A stretch of DNA of 64,000 nucleotides. It comes from Candidatus Methylopumilus planktonicus. Its GTDB lineage: Bacteria; Pseudomonadota; Gammaproteobacteria; Burkholderiales; Methylophilaceae. The notes below the pieces were generated by a model. That model saw nothing but the letters and a program-made list of their open reading frames with translations. It searched no databases and was not told the origin of the DNA. Numbering within the stretch: the first letter of the stretch is position 1; each line of letters begins with the position of its first letter. Shown one piece after another: positions 43,568 to 52,600 of this stretch. The DNA lies in contig NZ_CP040984.1 in NCBI RefSeq assembly GCF_006364715.1, positions 310,001 to 374,000 of the forward strand, given 5' to 3'. The translations under genes and the position numbers were made by a program.

Positions 43568-44515
43568 TTAGTAACTGCCACCCGCATTTTTAATAAGGTC
43601 AACAATTTCTGTATTTTTAGCTTTGAGCGCATATACAAGAGCTGTTAAACCGTAGCGATCTTTTGCTTTTAAATTAACTTTTGATTCAATAAAAAGTTGA
43701 ATCATTTCCTTAGATTTATTTGCTACAGCATAGTGAATTATAGGCGTGCCATCGGAGTCTTTTCGGTCAATATTAGCGCCATTTACTATAAGAAGTTTTG
43801 AAACTGCCAAATGATTTTTTTTCGTGGCCCAAGTGAGTGCTGTCCAATTAAAGTGATCTTCATAATCAATTTTTACACCACGCTTTATAAAAAGACTTAC
43901 TGCATCTGCGTTACCCTCTCTTGAAGCATACATAAGAGGGCTGCATTTGTATTTGTCTACGATATTTGGATCAGCACCATGGTCAAGTAGTGTTTGAATT
44001 GTTTTTATATCACCGTTTTTAGAGGCATACATTAAAACAGTTTGACCAGCATCGTTAGTGTTATTAGGATCAATGCCGCGTTTGATTAATAGATCTACGA
44101 TATTATGAAATCCTGATATCGCAGCTAGCCCATAAGCACTCCATCCGTCATTGTCTCTTATTTTTGGATCTGCTCCATTATCTAAAAGTAACTGAGCTGA
44201 TCGTATATAATTTTTCTTTGCAGCAAACATTAATGCAGTCCAGCCGTTACTTTCAGTTGCATTCACTGATGCGCCTTTTTTAATTAAGAGTGCCACAATC
44301 TTATCCATATCTTTTCTTGCTGCATACATAAGAGCTGTGACGCCATCTCCATCTTTAGTGTTTGGATTTCCACCACTTTCCAAAATAGCGCTTACTGTCT
44401 CAAGGTCGCCTTTTGATGCTGCTGTTAAAAGGTAATTTACTGACTCTTCCGCATTCGCTATTAAGGCAAAAAAAGAAGTGATTAGAAAAAAGGTGAGAAG
44501 AGTTTTTTTATACAA
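43568..44515 (-). CDS. Exported ankyrin-repeat protein (long)
   Basis: A 315-residue protein with a signal peptide (MYKKTLLTFFLITSFFALIANA) followed by about nine ankyrin repeats of 33 residues, each with the G.T.LM.A...G....V..L...GA.PN pattern, up to the C-terminus. It is predicted to be periplasmic and to bind protein partners. The start is a TTG at 44515, 3 bases after the sucD stop, since no ATG fits. It lies inside sucC-sucD-ank-nadE-glnB. Partner and function are unknown. Confidence 0.88.
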   Translation of the reverse strand: MYKKTLLTFFLITSFFALIANAEESVNYLLTAASKGDLETVSAILESGGNPNTKDGDGVTALMYAARKDMDKIVALLIKKGASVNATESNGWTALMFAAKKNYIRSAQLLLDNGADPKIRDNDGWSAYGLAAISGFHNIVDLLIKRGIDPNNTNDAGQTVLMYASKNGDIKTIQTLLDHGADPNIVDKYKCSPLMYASREGNADAVSLFIKRGVKIDYEDHFNWTALTWATKKNHLAVSKLLIVNGANIDRKDSDGTPIIHYAVANKSKEMIQLFIESKVNLKAKDRYGLTALVYALKAKNTEIVDLIKNAGGSY

Positions 44516-44518
44516 TTT

Positions 44519-45391
44519 TTATTTTTTTAATAATGCTTGCATAGTAAGCCCCATGTCCGCAGGAGACTTAGACATGCTCACACCGGCTTTTTCTAGCGCT
44601 TTAATTTTATCTATTGCAAGACCAGAACCTTGAGAAATGATAGCACCCGCATGACCCATTCTTTTTCCTTCAGGGGCTGTAATGCCAGCAATATAAGCTG
44701 CAATAGGTTTTTTTATGTGTTGTTTGATATATTCAGCAGCATGTTCTTCATCTGAACCACCAATTTCACCAACTAATATAATGCCCTGAGTATTTTTATC
44801 TTCTTCAAACATTTGTAAGCATTCAATAAAATTGAGTCCTTTGATGGGATCGCCACCAATGCCAACACATGTGCTTTGACCTAATCCAAGCATTGTTGTT
44901 TGTTGAACAGCTTCGTAAGTTAATGTGCCTGATTTTGAAATAATGCCAATGGATCCAGGCAAGTGAATGCTTCCAGGCATAATCCCAATCTTACATTCGC
45001 CTGGTGTTATAACGCCAGGACAATTAGGGCCAATTAGTTTAGATTGGTTTGCGCGAATAGCCGCCTTCACATTTATCATATCTTGTATTGGAATACCTTC
45101 TGTAATACATACAATAATTTCAATACCTTCTTCAGAGGCTTCGATAATTGAATCTGCAGCGAAAGCGGGAGGAACGTAGATGACTGATGCATTGGCTCCA
45201 GTTGTTTTAATAGCATCTCTCACTGTATTAAATACAGGTAAATTAAGATGTAATGTCCCACCTTTGCCAGGTGTAACCCCGCCGACTAATTTTGTACCAT
45301 AGGTAATTGCTTGCTCTGAGTGAAAAGTACCTTGTTTGCCAGTAAAGCCTTGGCAAATAAGCCTGGTAGATTTATTAATGAGAATAGACAT
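44519..45391 (-). CDS. sucD: Succinyl-CoA synthetase alpha subunit
   Basis: SucD carries the CoA site and the phosphorylated histidine of succinyl-CoA synthetase. The 290-residue protein shows the CoA-binding CQGFTGKQGTFH, TPGKGGTLHLNLPVF, GIISKSGTLTYEA and the active histidine in KRMGHAGAIISQG near residue 246. It lies one base after sucC. Confidence 0.97.
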   Translation of the reverse strand: MSILINKSTRLICQGFTGKQGTFHSEQAITYGTKLVGGVTPGKGGTLHLNLPVFNTVRDAIKTTGANASVIYVPPAFAADSIIEASEEGIEIIVCITEGIPIQDMINVKAAIRANQSKLIGPNCPGVITPGECKIGIMPGSIHLPGSIGIISKSGTLTYEAVQQTTMLGLGQSTCVGIGGDPIKGLNFIECLQMFEEDKNTQGIILVGEIGGSDEEHAAEYIKQHIKKPIAAYIAGITAPEGKRMGHAGAIISQGSGLAIDKIKALEKAGVSMSKSPADMGLTMQALLKK

Positions 45392-45392
45392 T

Positions 45393-46556
45393 TTATTTTT
45401 TGATGAGACTAGTTGCGATCGTTGCCGCTTCGGTAAGCGTGTTTGCGGCCTTAATATTTAAACCGCTTGTTTGTAAAAGTTTTTTACCTAAATCTACATT
45501 AGTGCCCTCTAATCTTACGACAATAGGAATTTTGATACCAACCTCTTTGATTGCAGCGATAATTCCTTCAGCAATAATATCGCATCGCATAATGCCACCA
45601 AAAATATTTACCAAGACAACCTGTACATTTTTATCATCAAGAATAATTTTAAAAGCTTTGGCAACTGTTTCAGAAGTAGCTCCACCACCCACATCTAAAA
45701 AGTTTGCAGGTTCGCCACCGTAGAGTTTGATAAGATCCATCGTAGCCATAGCAAGACCTGCGCCATTGACCATGCAACCAATATTGCCATTAAGTGCAAT
45801 GTAATTAAGTCCAGCATCAAAAGCTTCGGCTTCTTTAGAGTCGTTTTGAGACCAATCACGGAGATCAGCTAATGTTCTTTGTTTGTAAAGAGCATTGTCA
45901 TCGACATTTATTTTACAGTCGAGAGCAATAATTTTTTTATGAGAATTGATAACGAGCGGATTAATTTCTAATAAGGCTAAATTATTTTCAATAAAAGCTT
46001 TAAAAGTACTTCTAGCAAATCTAACGAAATCATTCGTCATTTCATTAGGCAAACCTAATGCAAAGGCAATGTTTCTAGATTGATAATCCATGAGGCCATT
46101 AATTGGACTACATGTTTCTCTGATAATTTTGTCAGGGTTATTTTTAGATATTTCCTCAATTTCCATACCGCCTGCAGAAGATGCAATAACGACGATCATT
46201 TCTGACTGTCTATCAACTAATATAGAAAAATATAATTCTTTTTCGATGTCACATGACTCTTCTATAAGAAGAGCATTAACAGGTTGGCCATCTGGTTTAT
46301 TCTGATAAGTAACAAGTTTTTTATGGAGAAGGGAATTTACAGCCTCAACTGCTTCTTTTTTAGAAGTTACAATCTTAATGCCACCTGCTTTACCTCTGCC
46401 GCCCGCATGAATTTGGGCTTTAATAACATAAGAAGAAGATTCAAGTTGGGCTATCGATTGATCCACCTCCTCTAAAGACTTAATTGCAATGCCTTTTGGC
46501 ACAGAAATGCCGTATTTTGCAATTAATTGTTTGGCCTGATATTCGTGGAGATTCAT
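45393..46556 (-). CDS. sucC: Succinyl-CoA synthetase beta subunit
   Basis: SucC is the nucleotide-binding subunit. The 387 residues hold an N-terminal ATP-grasp domain (MNLHEYQAKQLIAKYGI, QIHAGGRGKAGGIK, LLEINPLVI) and a C-terminal ligase domain (FLDVGGGATSETVAKAF, VNIFGGIMRCD). It starts the sucC-sucD-ank-nadE-glnB group, divergent from serB. No sucA or sucB (2-oxoglutarate dehydrogenase) genes are nearby. Confidence 0.97.
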   Translation of the reverse strand: MNLHEYQAKQLIAKYGISVPKGIAIKSLEEVDQSIAQLESSSYVIKAQIHAGGRGKAGGIKIVTSKKEAVEAVNSLLHKKLVTYQNKPDGQPVNALLIEESCDIEKELYFSILVDRQSEMIVVIASSAGGMEIEEISKNNPDKIIRETCSPINGLMDYQSRNIAFALGLPNEMTNDFVRFARSTFKAFIENNLALLEINPLVINSHKKIIALDCKINVDDNALYKQRTLADLRDWSQNDSKEAEAFDAGLNYIALNGNIGCMVNGAGLAMATMDLIKLYGGEPANFLDVGGGATSETVAKAFKIILDDKNVQVVLVNIFGGIMRCDIIAEGIIAAIKEVGIKIPIVVRLEGTNVDLGKKLLQTSGLNIKAANTLTEAATIATSLIKK

Positions 46557-46680
46557 GTTAAAAAAGGAGCTAAATAAGCATTATTTTCTACGAATTTAGA
46601 TAAACATGCCAGTTAAGAATTATATTTTAATAGCAATGTTAGAATTATTAATTTGTAGGCTTATATCACTTATAAACACC

Positions 46681-47526
46681 ATGAAATTATTACTCCAGTC
46701 TTCATATAGTCTCCAAAGTCATTTAACAGAAATCTCTGAAATTTTAGGCCAAGTGACAGCTTCTCCTTATTCGCTTATCAATGATAATACTGCCATATAT
46801 GAGATTGAATCTGACTTGCCAGTTGATTTAAAAAAACAGCTTCATCTTAAGCAAGTAGATTTTGCAGTTTTAGATAATTACAGAGCTTTAAGTGAATTTA
46901 GCCTATGCGTGATGGATATGGATTCAACACTCATCTCAATTGAATGTATTGATGAAATTGCAGATATGTGCGGCAAAAAACAAGATGTAGCTTTAATTAC
47001 TAAAAGTGCCATGATGGGCGAAATTGATTTTTCACAAAGCCTAATCAAGCGCGTTTCTTTATTGGAAGGACTTGGAGAGGAGATGCTCTTCAAAGTGATA
47101 GAAGAAAGATTAAAGTTTAATGATGGCACTCAGGCATGGATTGAGGCTTGTCGCAAAAATAATGTGACAACAGTCCTTGTATCAGGCGGCTTTGATTATT
47201 TTGCAGATTATGTGAAGAATAAATTAGGGATTGATATTGCTATATCTAATCAACTTGAAATTAAAGACAAGAGACTGACTGGTAGATTATTAGGTCGAAT
47301 TGTCAATGATGAAGTAAAAGCTCAAGCTGTAAGAGATTTTCAAGCAAAACTCAGCATCGACAAATCAAATACAATCGTGATTGGTGATGGGGCGAATGAT
47401 TTAAAGATGTTAGCAGAAGCCCAATACAGTATTGCGTATCACGCCAAGCCTATTGTGCAAGAAAAAGCGCGATTTAAATTAAATCACTCAGACTTTAAAG
47501 GTGTATTAAATCTTTTTAAGGTTTAA
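46681..47526 (+). CDS. serB: Phosphoserine phosphatase SerB
   Basis: SerB dephosphorylates phosphoserine, the last step of serine synthesis, a pathway tied to one-carbon metabolism. The 281-residue protein has an N-terminal ACT-like region and a HAD phosphatase domain with DMDSTLISIECIDEIAD near residue 79 (both catalytic aspartates), a VSGGFDYF segment and GDGANDLKML. ATG 46681 starts the typical N-terminus; a longer reading from 46606 adds a hydrophobic stretch that is not in the family. Its stop codon interlocks with that of the next, convergent gene. Confidence 0.93.
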   Translation: MKLLLQSSYSLQSHLTEISEILGQVTASPYSLINDNTAIYEIESDLPVDLKKQLHLKQVDFAVLDNYRALSEFSLCVMDMDSTLISIECIDEIADMCGKKQDVALITKSAMMGEIDFSQSLIKRVSLLEGLGEEMLFKVIEERLKFNDGTQAWIEACRKNNVTTVLVSGGFDYFADYVKNKLGIDIAISNQLEIKDKRLTGRLLGRIVNDEVKAQAVRDFQAKLSIDKSNTIVIGDGANDLKMLAEAQYSIAYHAKPIVQEKARFKLNHSDFKGVLNLFKV

Positions 47527-48302
47527 ATAAGCTCTTCTTTTAAGAAGCCTGCTCTGTAACGCGCTTCTTTATTTAATTTTTGGTAATTCAATTTAATATC
47601 ATAAGACACCAGCAATTTTTTATACGTTTCATGTGGGTTTAGATTTTGAGATTCACATGCCCAACGATACCAAATATTTCCGATAGATACATGATGAATT
47701 TCTTCTTCATAAATAGTTTGTAGAATAGATGCAATGTCATCATCTTTTTGCTGCTTAAATTTTTCGATAATTGGGGGAGTCACATCTAGACCTCTTGCTT
47801 CCATTGTTTTTGGAATGAGTGCTAATCGATGAATTAAGTCGTGACTTGTTCGATCAGCCATTTCCCAAAGACTGTTGTGTGCGTTGAAGCTGCCATAGCT
47901 TAAACCAAATTTTTTAAGATAGTCATTAAGTAAGTTGAAGTGCGTATGTTCTTCGTAAGCAATTTGAAGCCAGTCACTATAGAATTGATCTGGAAGATCT
48001 TTAAAGCGCCAAATAATATCAAGCGCTAAATTAATCGCATTAAATTCAATATGAGCTAATGCATGAATGAATATTAATTTTCCATGCTCAGTAGAGGCAG
48101 ATCTTTTTTCAACAAGTCTTGGAGGAACAATTTGAGGTTTTAAGGGTGCGCCTGGTAAATGGAAGCTATTTTGAATGTCAGCTTTTGAATCAATTGCCAC
48201 TTGATAAGACTTAAAAGATTCGTATATATCTTTAACTCGATTTAATTTTTCATTTAAATCATTTATAGCAAGAGCCTTTAGGCAATTAGCTCTTAACTCC
48301 AT
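47523..48302 (-). CDS. Ferritin-like protein, DUF455 family
   Basis: A 259-residue protein of the DUF455 family with a four-helix ferritin-like core. Probable di-iron ligands are seen in ALAHIEFNAINLALD, YEEHTHFNLL and YEEEIHHVSIGN, a repeated E..H pattern. The family is sometimes named MiaE-like, but its substrate is unknown. ATG 48302 is chosen over a TTG two codons upstream. It lies just downstream of a secreted propeller and an exported ankyrin gene, possibly in the same transcript as purL. Confidence 0.85.
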   Translation of the reverse strand: MELRANCLKALAINDLNEKLNRVKDIYESFKSYQVAIDSKADIQNSFHLPGAPLKPQIVPPRLVEKRSASTEHGKLIFIHALAHIEFNAINLALDIIWRFKDLPDQFYSDWLQIAYEEHTHFNLLNDYLKKFGLSYGSFNAHNSLWEMADRTSHDLIHRLALIPKTMEARGLDVTPPIIEKFKQQKDDDIASILQTIYEEEIHHVSIGNIWYRWACESQNLNPHETYKKLLVSYDIKLNYQKLNKEARYRAGFLKEELI

Positions 48303-48313
48303 AGCCAAATCAA

Positions 48314-49147
48314 TTATTGAATTGGAACGAGGGTTACGGAACCAGCTGTCATGTCCGGAGTGATAATTGATTTTTTATCATAAGAAAGTGCTATGTCAGC
48401 AGCAGCTGTAAAACCTTCCTTATGTAATGTGACCTTGTTATGCTGTAATTTAAAAATCTTTCCGTTTTTCCAGTCACTAATAAAGAAACTATCCCCAGAT
48501 TTAATTAAACCATCTCCGCCACCAAAGCCTTCAGCAACTTTCAAGATGGATTTTGTTTTCAAATTGATTTTATATAGAATGCCGCTTGCAAAATCTACTT
48601 CGTATAGATCATTTTTAACAACTAAAAGGCCATTCGGCGCTAAAATTTCAGGCGAATCTTCATTGAGGATTACAGTAACTTTTTTATCTTTGGCAATTTT
48701 AAAAATGGCGCCACCTGTTTTAAGGTTGCCGCTATCACTTACATATAAATTACCAGATTCATCTGAAGTAATATCATTAAAAAAGACAGGCGTTTGTGGA
48801 AATGCCATCGTACTTCCAAATACTGCCCATTTTCCATCGGGTTCAACCTTCAAAACTCTATTCTTATCTGTGACATATAGAGACTTACCAATAAAAGTTA
48901 AGCCTTTAGGATCGTCCATACCACTTGCAAATGTTGAAAGTTTGCCATCAATTGAAATACGCGTAATTTTTCCATCACTATCCTTATTAAATTCACCAAT
49001 CTCAGAGACATAAATATTTCCCTTAGCATCTTGAACTGCTGACTCAGGACTTGTAAACCCTGAGATTACATTCAGTGAATCATGTGCTTTTGAAGGGACA
49101 GTAAAAAGGGTAAATAATAATATTAAAAATACACGCAAATTTTTCAT
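48314..49147 (-). CDS. Exported SMP-30/NHL-like six-bladed beta-propeller protein
   Basis: A 277-residue protein with a signal peptide (about 1-21, MKNLRVFLILLFTLFTVPSKA) and about six blades with repeats such as SAVQDAKGNIYVSEIG, KSLYVTDKNRVLKVE, TSDESGNLYVSDSG and FFISDWKNGKIFKL. This is the SMP-30/gluconolactonase/strictosidine synthase-like fold. Scattered acidic residues could bind calcium, but I do not recognise a specific enzyme. Probably periplasmic. It is 11 bases before the DUF455 gene and 24 bases after the ankyrin gene. Confidence 0.8.
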   Translation of the reverse strand: MKNLRVFLILLFTLFTVPSKAHDSLNVISGFTSPESAVQDAKGNIYVSEIGEFNKDSDGKITRISIDGKLSTFASGMDDPKGLTFIGKSLYVTDKNRVLKVEPDGKWAVFGSTMAFPQTPVFFNDITSDESGNLYVSDSGNLKTGGAIFKIAKDKKVTVILNEDSPEILAPNGLLVVKNDLYEVDFASGILYKINLKTKSILKVAEGFGGGDGLIKSGDSFFISDWKNGKIFKLQHNKVTLHKEGFTAAADIALSYDKKSIITPDMTAGSVTLVPIQ

Positions 49148-49171
49148 AGTTTAATTAAGAGGCCTTAATGA

Positions 49172-49660
49172 CTAAAGACACTTATCTTCGCAACCTTCTT
49201 CACTCACACCTAAAGAAAGAAGTAGGTCGACCATTTTTTGATCACCCTTTTCTTGTTTCACCACACGGATAATAGATACACCACCATTCATTTTTTTATT
49301 AAGATCAGCGCCCTTGGATGCAAGGTATTTAACGATCTCAGTTCTACCGTCAAAAGCAGCATGATGAAATGCATTCATTTTAGTAATTGGATGAGTGTAA
49401 TTAAGATCAGCGCCATGCTCTGCTAAATATTTGAGCACTTGAAATTGACCTTTAGCAGCTGCCATAAGAAGGGGGCTCCATGCAAAGTAAGTTGCATTGA
49501 TATCTACTTTTTTTACTTCAACATATTTTTTAACGATAGATAGTTTGCCTTCATTCACTGCGCCTGAAAATTCGATTCCTTCTGCATCTGTTAATGCAAA
49601 AAGTTGCATTGAAAAAGTGAGTAAAATTAGTGTAAGTGTTGTTTTTAGAAATTTATTCAT
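49172..49660 (-). CDS. Exported ankyrin-repeat protein (short)
   Basis: A 162-residue protein: signal peptide MNKFLKTTLTLILLTFSMQL then about three to four ankyrin repeats (YFAWSPLLMAAAKGQFQVLK, HPITKMNAFHHAAFDGRTEI, KMNGGVSIIRVVKQEKGD). It ends in an unusual cysteine-bearing tail EEGCEDKCL. An alternative start at 49678 begins right at the purL stop and would add six residues before the signal. The protein is predicted to be periplasmic. Function unknown, but it is the second exported ankyrin protein in the window. Confidence 0.85.
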   Translation of the reverse strand: MNKFLKTTLTLILLTFSMQLFALTDAEGIEFSGAVNEGKLSIVKKYVEVKKVDINATYFAWSPLLMAAAKGQFQVLKYLAEHGADLNYTHPITKMNAFHHAAFDGRTEIVKYLASKGADLNKKMNGGVSIIRVVKQEKGDQKMVDLLLSLGVSEEGCEDKCL

Positions 49661-49678
49661 ATTAAGTGACTCTTTCAT

Positions 49679-52600
49679 TTAGTTAAAAAATTGGTAAGCA
49701 TTTGCAAACATTTTATACCATGGCGCTAATTCGTTCCACGTTTCAGGATGCCAAGAATTTTGTGTTACCTTAAAAACTCTCTCAGGATGAGGCATCATAA
49801 TTGAAAACCGTCCATTGTCAGAAGTAAATCCAGTAATTCCTTCAGGAGACCCGTTTGGATTCATAGGGTAGGTAGAAGTTCCCTTTTGGTAGTTATCAAC
49901 ATAGCGAAGTGTTGCAAGTTGATGATTTAAAACATCATTCATTTGAGTCTGGTTTTGATATTCTGTATAGCCCTCACCGTGAGCCACCGCAATTGGAAGT
50001 ATGGAGCCGTCCATCCCGGTAAAAAATACAGAATTAGACTTAAGAATTTCAACTGATACAAACCTTGCTTCAAATTGTTCAGATCTGTTTTTTACAAAGT
50101 GTGGCCATAATGTTGAGCCAGGAATAATTTCTTTAAGGTTACTCATCATTTGGCAGCCATTACAAATACCTAGTGCAATCGTGTCTGACCTTGAGAAAAA
50201 AGCAGCAAAAGCGTCACGTGTTTTTGAATTGAATAGAATTGATTTAGCCCAGCCTTCACCTGCACCTAATACATCGCCATATGAAAAACCGCCGCAAGCA
50301 ACTAGCGCTGAAAAATCAGTTAAACTTTTTTGACCTTGAATAATGTCTGACATATGCACGTCATGCGCTTCAAATCCTGCAGTAGAGAAAGCTGCTGCCA
50401 TTTCAACATGGCCATTTACACCTTGCTCTCTTAGGATGGCAATTTTAGGTTTCGTCTTTTTAATTGCAAAAGACTGGGGAATTTCAAAATCAAATTGTGG
50501 GTTAATACCTGGATCAAGATCATCTGAAATTTGTGAAAACTCTTCTAAGGCGCACTCTGGATTATCTCTCATAGATTGCATCTTGAAAGATGTTTCGCTC
50601 CAGGCGCTTTGTAAGTTTGATCTTGTCTCTTTGAGGACAGTTTCATTTTTATGTTTAATATGAATTGTTTGATTGGGACTGATAGACCCAATGAGGAAAG
50701 TGTGGTGGTTTAGCGCCTCGTGAATTTTTATGAGCGTGCTAGAAATATGCTCTTTTTGAACTTGAATGACAGCACCCAGCTCTTCGTTAAATAAAATTGC
50801 TTTAATATCATCACCGCAATGAGTCAAATCAATATCCAAACCGCAGCGACCTGCAAAGGCCATTTCAGTTAACGTTGCAAAAAGTCCGCCATCAGATCGA
50901 TCATGATAAGCCTCAATCACATTTTCATTTTTAAGTGTTTGAATCACATCAAAGAATGCTTTAAGTGTTTTTGCATCATCAAGGTTTGGCGGGATATCGC
51001 CAACTTCATTGAAGACTAAGTTGAATGCTGAAGCACCCAATCTATTTTTGCCGGAACCTAAATCGATATAGATAAGACCGCTATCCTTAAGATTTCTATT
51101 GAGTGTTGGCGTTAATGTTTTTCTAGCATCAAAGACGGGTGCAAAAGCACTTAAGATAAGCGACAAAGGCGAGACCACCGTTTTTTCTTTTGCACCATCT
51201 AACCAAGCTGTTTTCATAGACATGGAATCTTTGCCTACAGGAATACTAATACCTAGGTCAGGACATAGACGCATACCGATTTCTTCAACTGCATCAAATA
51301 AGGCAGCGTCTTCACCTTCATGACCTGCAGACGCCATCCAATTAGCTGATAATTTAATATCTTCTAAATGATGAATAGAGGCTGCCGATAAATTGGTAAT
51401 AGCTTCGCCTAATGCCATACGAACAGAAGCTTTAGCATTAATCATCGCAATAGGGGTTTTTTCGCCAATAGCAAAAGCCTCACCTAGTAAACTATCAAAT
51501 GATGATAGGGTGACAGCAACATCAGCAACAGGTACTTGCCATGGACCTACAAGTTGATCTCTAGCAATTAATCCCGTTACTGAACGATCACCAATATGAA
51601 TCAGGAACATTTTATTTGCTACAGCTGGGTATCTCAAAACGCGATAAGCTGCGTCTTTGATGTCAATATTTTCTGTGATAAATCTTTTAAGAGCTTTCTC
51701 TTTTCGCTGCACATTGCGCGTCATCTTAGGCGGCTTTCCTAAGAGGGTAGATAAGTCCATATGGACAACATCTTTTTTAAGAAGACTATCTTCAACGATG
51801 AGTTGTTTATCGTTTTTTGCAACACCTACAATCGCGAAAGGACATCTTTCTCTCTCGCAAAGTGATTTAAATAAATCAAGGTCTTTATCTATAATAGCTA
51901 ATACATAGCGCTCTTGGGCTTCATTACACCAAAGCTCCCGGGGTGACATGCTTGGCTCTTCATTATTAATTGAACGTAATTGAAACGTTGCACCTACCCC
52001 ACCATCATTGACCAATTCAGGGAATGCATTTGATAAACCGCCAGCACCTACATCATGAATGCTTAAGATGGGATTATCTTTGCCTAATTGCCAACATCGA
52101 TCAATGACTTCTTGCGCTCTTCTTTGTAATTCAGGATTGCCACGTTGCACAGAATCAAAGTCTAAATTTTCTGCATTGAATCCAGTGCCCATACTTGAGG
52201 CGGCGCCACCACCCAACCCAATAAGCATTGCTGGGCCACCTAACTGAATGAGAAGTGCACCTGGCGGAATTGCATGTTTTTTTGTATGGATATCGTTAAT
52301 ACTTCCAATGCCACCTGCTAGCATAATGGGCTTATGAAAACCCTTTACTTCATCATTATGCTTAATTTCTAATGTTCTAAAGTAGCCTGTAATATTAGGC
52401 CTGCCGAATTCATTATTGTAAGAAGCGCCACCAATCGGACCATCAATCATAATTTGGAGCGCTGATGATATGCGAGAAGGCGCGCCATAAATCTCTTTTT
52501 CCCAGGGCTGAATAAAATCAGGGATGCGTAAATTAGAAACTGAAAATCCTGTAAGGCCGGCTTTAGGTTTTGAACCTCTTCCTGTAGCACCTTCATCTCG

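Noticed and set aside
48393..49013. A 206-codon plus-strand frame opposite the propeller gene
   Set aside because: It is fully antisense to a protein with a signal peptide and clear blade repeats; the frame has no recognisable domain.
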